This document shows positions 1 to 7,800 of a stretch of DNA of 11,786 nt, piece by piece. The position numbers and the translations under genes are program-made. Location of the stretch: NCBI GenBank assembly GCA_001275005.1, contig JWZX01001284.1, positions 1 through 11,786 of the forward strand, written 5' to 3'. The first letter of the stretch is position 1; each line of letters opens with the position of its first letter. This DNA is from Chrysochromulina tobinii (lineage: Eukaryota; Haptophyta; Prymnesiales; Chrysochromulinaceae). Below the pieces are notes generated by a model. It did not search any database, was not told the origin of the DNA, and saw nothing but the letters and a program-made list of their open reading frames with translations.

Positions 1-42
1 ACAATGATATAATCAAGATATATGATGATATATCATGATATT

Positions 43-81
43 TTGTATAGAAAATTCCCTTTTCTTGTATAGAAAATTCCC
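43..81. repeat. 17-bp direct repeat, two copies
   Basis: The 17-mer TTGTATAGAAAATTCCC occurs exactly at 43-59 and again at 65-81, so the copies start 22 bp apart. It lies in the AT-rich left edge, next to a perfect 12-bp palindrome (ATGATATATCAT, 25-36). It may be the edge of a repeat or mobile element cut by the window. Its function is unknown. Confidence 0.85.
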
Positions 82-111
82 CCAATCCGCGCCTTCGGCA
101 GCGCTACATTT

Positions 112-138
112 CAGATACATCAGCAGGATACACTCAGG
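112..138 (-). repeat. Copy of the edge repeat, inverted relative to the right end
   Basis: Read on the minus strand, this stretch contains GAGTGTATCCTG followed, after a 3-base insertion, by ATGTATCT. The same elements occur on the plus strand at 11767-11785. It is therefore a dispersed short repeat present near both edges of the window in opposite orientation. Confidence 0.7.
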
Positions 139-442
139 AAATCCACTCCAAAACAGTCCAAAAACATGTATGCGCGTGTGACTCCCGTGACAAACCGCCT
201 CAGGGAACCGCCTAACCGCGGCGCCAAGAGGCAAGAGCGAGAAGGCCGATTTCTACAGTTACATGTACGATGTGATGCGTGAATTTCGGTCTGTCGGGTA
301 TCCAATACCGTGAGGATCGGTCGGGAATCAAATGCCATGTATGTCCCTAAAGCAAAAGATCCTATTGTGTGTACCTTCACAGGACACAGTTCACAGAGCT
401 TGAGCGCTCCAAACGAACAACCACAGGACAGAACTGGAAAGC

Positions 443-459
443 GAGAGAGAGAGAGAGAG
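443..459 (+). repeat. GA microsatellite immediately before the NAXD start codon
   Basis: A run of about eight GA dinucleotides ends two bases before the ATG at 461. It lies in the presumed 5' UTR or core promoter. GA tracts can act as promoter elements in some eukaryotes, but that role here is only a guess. Confidence 0.8.
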
Positions 460-460
460 G

Positions 461-1541
461 ATGACGCCAAGTCTCGCGACCTGCCGGCTGCTCGTGCCAC
501 CGCTCACGTCAAGTGCGTGCAAGGGTCAGGCGGGCAAAATCGGCGTGATAGGCGGGTGCGTCGAATACGCTGGCGCGCCATTCTATGCAGCGATTTCGGC
601 ATTGAAGTTAGGAGCGGATCTGAGCCACGTCTTCTGTGACGAGCAAGCTGCTGGGCCCATCAAGGGCTACTCGCCGGAGATCATTGTGCACGGGTGTATG
701 CGTGGCGGAGGTACAAAACCAGATGACGCTGAGACGCGACGGCAGGCCGATGAAATCTGCAAGTGGTTTCCTGCGCTGAGTGCGCTGGTGGTAGGCCCGG
801 GGCTTGGGCGTGACCCAACGCTGCAGGCGGTCGCAGCACTAGTCGTTGAACGGGCCGTCAGTGTGGCAATGCCATGTGTCATCGATGCAGATGGATTGCG
901 CTTGGTGCTCGACCGGCCGGAGATTGTTCGAGGCAGCCCGTGGACTGTGTTGACCCCAAACAAGCCAGAATACCTTCGCCTGACGGAGGCGCTGCTTACC
1001 GAGGACAAGATGCGTATCGAGAGTGTGGACGATGCGCAGGAGTTACTCAAGCTTGCAAGATTACTCGGCGGCCCAACGATTGTCAGAAAAGGGCCGCGGG
1101 ACCTGATCAGCGATGGCACCTGCGTCGCTGAGAATGGGGAGCCGGGCAGTCTCAAGCGCAGTGGTGGTCAGGGCGACGTCCTCGCCGGTACGATTGCCAC
1201 GCTACTGAGCTGGGCAAAAGCCGCCAGCCCTTGCCTACCATCGGGCTGCCCACCAGCGCCCGTCCTCGCTGCTTACACGGGATGCTTGCTCACGCGACGA
1301 TTCAGTGCTGCCGCCTTCAACATGTGCTCACCCAATTCGAACCCGGCCCCGCGAGCCAAATTCGAGCGTGCTCCCTCCAAACTCACAGCTGCTGAGGGGT
1401 GCGTGGCATGGTCGATTCTCTTCCATCCTTCACAGGCATCGGCGAGCGATGACGGCACCCGACCTTATTGAGGCGATAGGTCCGGTGTTTGAGGAGTTCT
1501 CTCCTGCTACGCCTGGGGAAGAGATCGGAAAAAAGGTTTAA
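461..1541 (+). CDS. NAXD: ATP-dependent (S)-NAD(P)H-hydrate dehydratase, two exons
   Basis: This is a metabolite-repair enzyme of the YjeF C-terminal / ribokinase-like family. It dehydrates S-NADHX and S-NADPHX back to NAD(P)H using ATP in eukaryotes and works with the epimerase NAXE. The coding region is join(461-1323, 1436-1541), giving 322 residues, a normal length. Visible family motifs are KGQAGKIGVIGG (21-32), YAGAPFYAAISALKLGADLS (36-55), SPEIIVH (71-77), VGPGLGRDP (111-119), VIDADGL (140-146), LTPNKPEYLRL (164-174), IVRKGP (207-212), and the catalytic/ATP-binding GGQGD (235-239). The unspliced frame loses family similarity after AAAFNM (283-288). Removing the 112-nt intron restores the expected C-terminus, with TAPDLIEAIGPVFEEF matching the family. 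The start at 461 lies just upstream of the conserved VPPLT-x(n)-KG segment. An upstream targeting exon cannot be excluded. The call is very secure. Confidence 0.95.
1324..1435 (+). other. Phase-2 GT-AG spliceosomal intron in NAXD (112 nt)
   Basis: The donor GTGCTC begins at 1324 and the acceptor, a pyrimidine-rich stretch ending in CACAG, finishes at 1435. Exon 1 ends with AT and exon 2 begins with G, which rebuilds an ATG (Met288). The 112-nt length is not a multiple of three. Retention keeps the upstream frame open into the intron and yields a C-terminus unrelated to the family. Placement rests on family alignment from memory plus splice dinucleotides and phase, not on transcript data. Confidence 0.88.
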
Positions 1542-1545
1542 TAAA
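1540..1545 (+). promoter_or_regulatory. AATAAA poly(A) signal overlapping the NAXD stop codon
   Basis: The NAXD stop TAA occupies 1539-1541 and the canonical hexamer AATAAA occupies 1540-1545, sharing two bases. The 3' UTR would then be only a few tens of bases long. The following gene starts at about 1805, so a short 3' UTR is consistent with compact gene packing. Confidence 0.6.
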
Positions 1546-1804
1546 AGTTGGAGCATGGAGGGAGAGCAGGGAGGCACGCAGAGATTTGAGAGATGCAGAG
1601 TCGAGATAGGGCTGAAATGAGTGTCTGACATCTTACCAATGGGTCCAATCATCTCCAAACGGGATCCCGGGCCACATTTCCCTCAACTTGTGTAGGACCG
1701 GGTAATTGACTGAGTGCTTGATTGTGTATGCCCACGTGGCGAGAGGGCCCAAACAGTTTGATTCGCAGTCGGGGCGCCTTTGTTTCGTCGAAAACGTGAA
1801 ACAG
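1546..1804 (+). other. Intergenic spacer and 5' leader of the PG-rich gene
   Basis: A spacer of about 260 bp separates the NAXD poly(A) signal from the next ATG. It contains a purine-rich stretch (about 1550-1620) and a CCAAT pentamer inside ACCAATGGG near 1636. From about 1706 it is open in the frame of the downstream gene, so part may be 5' UTR. No TATA box was identified. Confidence 0.4.
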
Positions 1805-4048
1805 ATGTCGGGACGCGGCGGCCCCCGGCAACACGTTTCACGCAGGGCTCTCATGGCGGCCTCCGTCGCCTCTGCTCCGAATCTCAGTGCCGCAGCCTCG
1901 GGCACGGCGCTGGCCTCCTCGGCCTCGGAACCCGCACTGAAGCAGCTTCGCCCAGCCGACAGCTCCGCGCCTGCCTCGAGGATGCGTCAGTTGCCGTCAC
2001 CGACTCCGGATGATGTTAAACAAGGTACTCGACCTGAAGAGTACTACAAGCTCGTGAGCTCGCTGAGCGACCGTTCGCTGGGCTACCTCGAGCTGCTCTC
2101 GGGCAGTAAGTTTACCTACCAGCACATGAGTATTGGCGTCGACCGCCCGTACCGCACGCCGCAGCCCGAGATCGAAAAACCTTCACCCGCAGACATGAGG
2201 AAGTACATGCAACTCAAGGAAGCCCCATTTCGGACCCATTTTATGGATCGCCAGAAGGATCGCAAAATTCAGCACATGTTCTCCAGAAGTGATCGCTGGG
2301 GGCTCGAGCCCCAAGACTTTGTCCGCGTGGCACCTGGAGACTTTGATCCAGGCACAGGCTACCGGTCAAGTGGGCCGATGGCAAGACTCCAATCCCGCAG
2401 ACCGCGTGCAAGTTACGAGTCGGAAAAGCCAAGGCACATCGGACCGGGAACGTACAACCCCAAGATCAATGGGTTGCCCTACCTCCTTGGCGAGTACGAC
2501 GAGAACATACCCAGCGCACTGACGCGCACAGCACGCTTCCCGTCCGAGTCAGTGCTAAAGGATACACGCGATTACGAGGCTGGCATGCCAGTGATGCCAA
2601 GGGCGCCTGGCCACCGATGCATTTCCTGGCCCCCTCCCGACCCGCTCGCCGAAGAGGGGCGTAGCATCGGAGCACTCGGCGCGTCCAGCTCAACAGATCC
2701 GACCGTTGGCCCTGGCACCTACAAGCCCAGGATTGAGGCAGTCTCACGAGTGAGGCCGAGCGCTCCGGCAGCAGTTATCATCGCGCGGCCCATCGATGCG
2801 ATGCGAGACGAGGAAGTTCCGGCGCCCAATGCGTACTACATACCTTCGCGTCCATTGACAACAGTGCCTGCTGGCAAAACATCAATATCAGTCTCATTTG
2901 CGGATCGGCCATACCTCCCGCCTTCGCTGACCGCAGAGCAGAAAGCCATAGTAGCCACTAAGCAGGCGGACACTGATCGCGAGATACACGCGGCACTGAC
3001 ACCGGAGGGCAGGCGACTTCAAAGAGCACAGAGCGCCAGCCGTTTCGAGGGGCACAAAGCTCGCCTTCAGGGTGCGGCGAAGCGTCGCTTAGAGATCGAG
3101 GCTGCTCGCGACGAGGAAATCGAGGCCCTTCGTGCTGCGATCGAGGCTCGTCCCACAGCAGAGGACCGCAAGGCACAACGCGCTGCTCACATGGAAACGG
3201 CTCGACGGCAGTCTGCGTGGATGATGATTCTGAAGCTCTGCGCGGCACATCAACATATAGCAACTGCCCTCGAGCGGTCGAGAAACCAGGATAACTTGGA
3301 CCGCGCAGCTCGCGTCATGTCGACAATCTGGGAAAAGTCTCCTTCGTTCAGCTCCAAGCAGGAAGAGATACGAGCGGCGCTGTCATCGTCAATCATTTCT
3401 CGAGGGATAAAGCGATACATCGCCCGCAATAGGAGGGCAGCTGAGAATGCTGCGACAACCCCGGCGGCGGATTTGATCAAGGAGTTCCTGATGGACTCTC
3501 AACGTGCTGGCCCATTCGTCGCCGTCATGCAAGGAGTAACGTTCCGGATTCGAAGGCTCCAGGCGCAATGGCGCAGGGCACTCGCGACACGCGAAGCGAG
3601 GCTTGCAGTCGCAGTACATCAGTGGGACAGCTTTGACGGGAGAAGGGCACGTGCTAGGCACTTTTTCGCCACCCTGCCCGCCAGTGCGATTGCCGCTATC
3701 CCGTCTGCGATCAAGCGAGCAAAGCTCAAGGAGTGGCTGCGAAAGGAGATGCTTGAGCATCGCAAGCGCTGTAAGGAATATTACGAAAAGCTCCTCCCGC
3801 AAGTTCAAGAACACGTGGAGCGTAAGATCGCTGTGGATTCGCTGCGAGCTGCAAGGAACCTCCTCTCTGGAAGCGCAGATGTCGCAACAGTGTCGGGAGC
3901 TGTCCGTGCCGACGGAAAGCCTTCTGAGGGACTCATGAAAGCGATGGTGCGTGGGGTGGCTGGCGCACCGCCGTACTTTCGGCAGAGCGTACCACTCGAA
4001 GATCTCGCTAGACTGATCGAGGAGGCGATCAAAGAACAATGGGAATGA
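1805..4048 (+). CDS. Sperm-tail PG-rich (SHIPPO/STPGR) repeat protein, putative ciliary protein
   Basis: 747 residues from the ATG at 1805. Two clear sperm-tail PG-rich motifs, GPGTYNP (213-219) and GPGTYKP (302-308), are flanked by weaker versions: FDPGTGYRSSG (180-190) and VPAPNAYYIP (338-347). Such repeats occur in axonemal and microtubule-associated proteins (for example the ODF3/SHIPPO1 family). The N-terminal 80 residues are rich in Ala, Ser and Pro. From about residue 400 the protein is charged and helix-rich, with a likely coiled coil near 400-470. A basic IQ-like segment, FRIRRLQAQWRRAL, lies at 580-593. A role in cilium or flagellum structure is inferred from the repeats; I recognise no specific orthologue. 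The open frame extends upstream to about 1706 without an ATG, so 1805 is the first usable start and Met17 (1853) is an alternative. No intron is needed to explain the frame. Confidence 0.75.
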   Translation: MSGRGGPRQHVSRRALMAASVASAPNLSAAASGTALASSASEPALKQLRPADSSAPASRMRQLPSPTPDDVKQGTRPEEYYKLVSSLSDRSLGYLELLSGSKFTYQHMSIGVDRPYRTPQPEIEKPSPADMRKYMQLKEAPFRTHFMDRQKDRKIQHMFSRSDRWGLEPQDFVRVAPGDFDPGTGYRSSGPMARLQSRRPRASYESEKPRHIGPGTYNPKINGLPYLLGEYDENIPSALTRTARFPSESVLKDTRDYEAGMPVMPRAPGHRCISWPPPDPLAEEGRSIGALGASSSTDPTVGPGTYKPRIEAVSRVRPSAPAAVIIARPIDAMRDEEVPAPNAYYIPSRPLTTVPAGKTSISVSFADRPYLPPSLTAEQKAIVATKQADTDREIHAALTPEGRRLQRAQSASRFEGHKARLQGAAKRRLEIEAARDEEIEALRAAIEARPTAEDRKAQRAAHMETARRQSAWMMILKLCAAHQHIATALERSRNQDNLDRAARVMSTIWEKSPSFSSKQEEIRAALSSSIISRGIKRYIARNRRAAENAATTPAADLIKEFLMDSQRAGPFVAVMQGVTFRIRRLQAQWRRALATREARLAVAVHQWDSFDGRRARARHFFATLPASAIAAIPSAIKRAKLKEWLRKEMLEHRKRCKEYYEKLLPQVQEHVERKIAVDSLRAARNLLSGSADVATVSGAVRADGKPSEGLMKAMVRGVAGAPPYFRQSVPLEDLARLIEEAIKEQWE

Positions 4049-4808
4049 GGGGCGCGTGTACAGCCGTACGTGCGACGTGGTTTCGTGCTTCTCGGAAGTG
4101 CGCAGCGCAGCGTGTCAGAAATAATTACACAACTGACACACAGACACACATTCACATTCATATTCATACACACACATTAACAGCACACGAGTGGCGGCCC
4201 CGCGTACGTGTACCGCGCCGCCCGGGCGCCGGGGGCGGGATTTAGAATATAGTACGATATAGATAACCGGGGGCGACAAGAACATTGATCAACATGCCAA
4301 CAACGCTCCGGGTTCGGGATGCGATGACCAACACGGGGGTCGGGGCGAGTGCGTCAAGCTATTTTTAACAAACTTTCCATCCGCCATGCCATCTGCGGCC
4401 CCGTCGTGTTTCAAGGAATTGTAATGGTTTGCGGAACGATCGTCGCATCGATTCGTACATATTGTCGATCGATTGCTGATCGAAGCCAGAATGATGTAGG
4501 AATGATACCGTACCAATTAGCAATTTCAATTTCCTACAAGCTACATTTCAACCAACACATTCCGATTCGACTATCGATTGGTAGTTTATACAAAACGAAG
4601 CGAGTGGTAGAACAGCCTCGAGCCTGCGAGGACGGCCTGTGCCTCATAAATACCTGACCTGATGGCAGGAATATAAAACACTGTCCGCAGCTTGGCCTCA
4701 TGAATTCCGAGATGCGGTCAAGTCGCCTAAGCAAGAAGAGAAAACTCCGTGCGTCCTTAGCCGGTTGGGCTGCAGATTGTTGATGTGTTGGCCATCGGCG
4801 AAAGTGCA
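4049..4808. other. Convergent intergenic spacer, no supportable gene
   Basis: This 760-bp spacer separates two genes transcribed toward each other, so it should hold both 3' UTRs and terminators. It starts GC-rich, passes through a CA/CATA-rich stretch (about 4127-4180), then a G/C block (4196-4240). It becomes comparatively AT-rich from about 4350 to 4700, with several ATCGAT-type words. I found no canonical AATAAA for either gene here; AATAAT near 4121 (+) is a weak candidate. Open frames in it show no domain, composition or codon bias suggesting a protein. Confidence 0.55.
4127..4180 (+). repeat. CA-rich / CATTCA imperfect microsatellite
   Basis: An imperfect run of CACA, CATTCA and CATACA units lies about 80-130 bp after the stop of the PG-rich gene, in its presumed 3' UTR. 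It is low-complexity, with no evidence of function. Confidence 0.7.
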
Positions 4809-7800
4809 TCAATTCACGAGCTCGAACGTCGCCGCGTCCCGTAGATGTACACCCGTCGCGCAAAGCGGGTGCGTACGTCCACGGCAGATGGGGCACTGAC
4901 TGCCCGAGTGCTCGACCAGCTTTGCGCACTCGGCGCAACAGCAAGCGTGGCCGCAGCGGAAGCGCACCTCACGCGGCGCATCGTCGCACACAACGCAGCA
5001 GCGCAGCTCGTCCGCGGCCACGGTTGACGCGGAGCCTGCGCCGGCGGTGCCAAGTCGGCCCTGTGCAAGGGCTTCGCTGCTTTGACTGATTACGCTGGTA
5101 ATCTGGCGCAGTGCATCGGGCAAGGGCAGCCGGTCTTCACGGAAAAGGGGCATGCAGAGCGCGTGCGCAATTTGTGCGACCTCAGCCGCGACGGAGCGCG
5201 GCCAGAAGCCATCCAACAGGTGCTCCCATGCGGCCACGTCATCAGTGCGGCGGAGCAGCTCATGGCACCTGTGGAATAGCCCGACAGCCGGCAGCCCAGT
5301 GAGACTCATGAGCAGCGTCACACCCAGAGCAAAGCCGTCGGTCGCCTCCGAGTGCTGCAACCCATTGACAACGAGCGAGTCCACGAAACCTGGGGTGCCG
5401 CGCACAGTACTCGTGGACAGGTGGGTGTGCTGAGCGGGCTGGGCTGCCCCCGTGGCGCTCGCGCCAAGGCGGTCGCGCTCATCTGCCTTGGCAACTCCCA
5501 CATCTGAGAGCCACGCCGTGAGGGGTGGCATCGAGGATGCATGCGAATCGTCAGCTGATGCGAGCAGCGAGAGCAGGATGTTGGACGGCTTCACGTCGCG
5601 ATGAAGAATGCGTGGCTTGGTAACCGTGGGTGTATGCAGGTAGACGAGCGCATCTGCAACGTCACGCACGACGCTCAGCCGATGTTGCCACGCGAGCGGC
5701 GCGGGGCGCTGGAGGCCGAGCAGTCGCAGCCGCTGCGCGCCCGCATCGGAGGGAACTAGCCGATCCTCGAAGTTGCCGCCCGCGCACAACGGGTAGACGA
5801 GGCAAAGTGCAAGCGGATCGAGGCAGAAGCCAACGACTGGCAGAACGTGTGGGTGGGAGCAGCATGCGAGGAGCTCTACCTCTGCCTGCACGGCCGCCGC
5901 CATCTCCGCAGACGCCGAGCCTGCACGTGCCCCCGCCTCGCTCTCGGTGCCCTCCGCAGCGGCTGCCCTTGCCAAGGCTCGCTTGGGATCGAGCCGCTTG
6001 ACGGCATACGAGCCAACGCCCATGGACGGCAGCTGCGCCTTCCACACGACGCCGAATCCGCCCTGGCCAATGCGCCGCCTGTCAGCAAAGTCAGCGGTGC
6101 CTCGGACGATCTCGGAATAGCTTACTTCTGCGGCCTGCCCTGTCGCAAGGCCGCGGGTAAGCCGTGGAAGCGGTGGCGGGGCGGGCAACGCGGGCTCAGG
6201 AGACCATGGCCGAGCTGTGCGTTCGTCGCTGCCCTCGTGGCCACCGCTGCTGCTGCCACAGCGGGTGCTGTTCGCGCTGCTGCCGGCTAGGATAGCGTTA
6301 GCCCCACGCCCACCAACCAGTTGCCATTCGCCACTGGGCCGTGCTGGCTCGACGACTGCAGCCGAGCGCAGCTCTGCGTCACCAACTGAGGGCAGCTCTG
6401 CGTCACCAGCTGAGGGCAGCTCTGCGTCATCAGCCGAGAACGCCGCACGTGCTGGCTCTGATGCTCGCCCGCCACGCCGCCGCGGCCTGCGTCGGCCGCC
6501 AGCTCCTCCATAGGGCTCTGGAGCAGCCTGAGCTTCCACCGATGCTGAGGGCGCAGCAGCAGCATCAATCACGGCGTGTCGGGCAGCGAGCTCGACGCGT
6601 TCTGTGCTTGGCCAGCAGCCGCACAGCTGAAGCAGTGAGATGCAGACGAGGGCAAGCCCCGCCCCAGCCGCGAGAGCAGCACCGAGCAAAAGCCGACTTG
6701 CACGCAAGGCTGCGGCCGCCTGAGACCTCCTCACCTCGTCTTGCGTCTTCCTTGCAGCTGCTGCCGCCTCGGCCGCCTTGGCTGCTCGCCCATGAGCCGC
6801 CCCGACCCGGCGCAGGAAGACGGCCGTGCTTTCCGTCACCCGCTTGCCATCTCGCTCGTAGGATACCTTCTCGGGCCACTCTCGCTTCGGTCGCCTGACA
6901 AAGAACGCGGTGCTTTCGTTCGCCTTGGCCCGGCCTATCTGGAACTGCACGCTCGCAGGCACCACGAAGTCGGCAGGGTGAGCATGTGCCAGCTCGTTCC
7001 CTGCACGGGCCGCGAGGAGGTTCATCTCCGCCTCCACCTCTGCTAGGTTCGCTGCGTCGAAAGCTGTGATCGTGGCCTGTTGGCTGTCTCTCTCGTCCTT
7101 GCTGGCATTCTCGTCGGCGGCATCCTCATCCATCGGCAGCGCGGGAGCCCCTGCCGCAACCGGTGTCTCGCTCGTCGCACCAGCGCTCGAGCAGCTCTCT
7201 GCTGCACCGCTGGCCTCGGCTGGCGCACGGCCCGGTTCAGCAGGCTTCGTAGCTTCGGCAACCCCGTGGGACGTGAAGTAGCTCTTGACCTGCGCCGGGT
7301 CCGTTGCCGGCTTGAATGTTGCTGAATGCGCGGCATCCATGGCCGTGGCTGTTGCAGCGATCTGGCCAGGGCGGGTGCTACTGCCGAGGCTACTGCTGAG
7401 GCTGCTGCCGAGGGCGGCGTGCCCGCTGGGGAGCCGCGGCGCCCCTCGGTACTCGCCGCAGCCCGTGCAGTCGTACGCGTCGCACTTGTCAGCGTCGAGG
7501 AGCTCGGCTTTGGCTGCATCGAAGGATGCTCCGACACGGCGCTTGACCGCAACGCGCTGCCCAAGATAGCCTGCAAGCGTGAGCGGCTTGCCCAGCACAC
7601 GGGCGCTGCTGCCGGCGCCGCTGCGCGCGCCGCCGCGCGAGATGGAGACAGAGGGTTGGCTCCGAGTGCGTTGCAAGCTGCCGTGTGTCGCAACGAGGAG
7701 GCGCTCGACCTCAATCGCGTAGCACGCCGCCCGGAAGCGCATCACAAAGCCTCCGCAGACGCGCGGGAGTACCTCCACCCACACGCCGTGCGACCGCAGT

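Larger units (their letters stand above)
1..460. other. AT-rich left edge and upstream region of NAXD, no gene seen
   Basis: I see no supportable gene here. The first 80 bases are AT-rich and differ sharply in composition from the GC-rich remainder. They hold a 12-bp perfect palindrome (25-36) and a 17-bp direct repeat. A copy of the repeat family that dominates the right edge of the window lies at 112-138, in opposite orientation. The segment ends in a GA dinucleotide run that abuts the NAXD start codon, so the last part is probably promoter and 5' UTR. No TATA box could be assigned. Confidence 0.5.

Noticed and set aside
120-500. 126-codon minus-strand frame at the left edge
   Set aside because: No recognisable domain. 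It runs across the edge repeat, the GA tract and the NAXD start on the opposite strand.
1706-1804. Upstream extension of the PG-rich protein to 1706
   Set aside because: The codon at 1706 is TTG. The first ATG is at 1805, and the extra residues show no conserved feature.
4349-4657. 102-codon open frame in the convergent spacer
   Set aside because: It begins with GTG, lies in relatively AT-rich DNA, has no domain and does not show the GC-rich codon choice of the real genes.
4598-4660. tRNA-like A-box (GTGGTAGAAC) with a small stem (CCTCG...CGAGG)
   Set aside because: I could not form an acceptor stem, and no B-box lies at the right distance.
7043-7714. Long Arg/Ala-rich open frame on the minus strand
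   Set aside because: It is an out-of-frame shadow of the kinase-RING gene. The composition is that expected from GC-rich DNA read off-frame.
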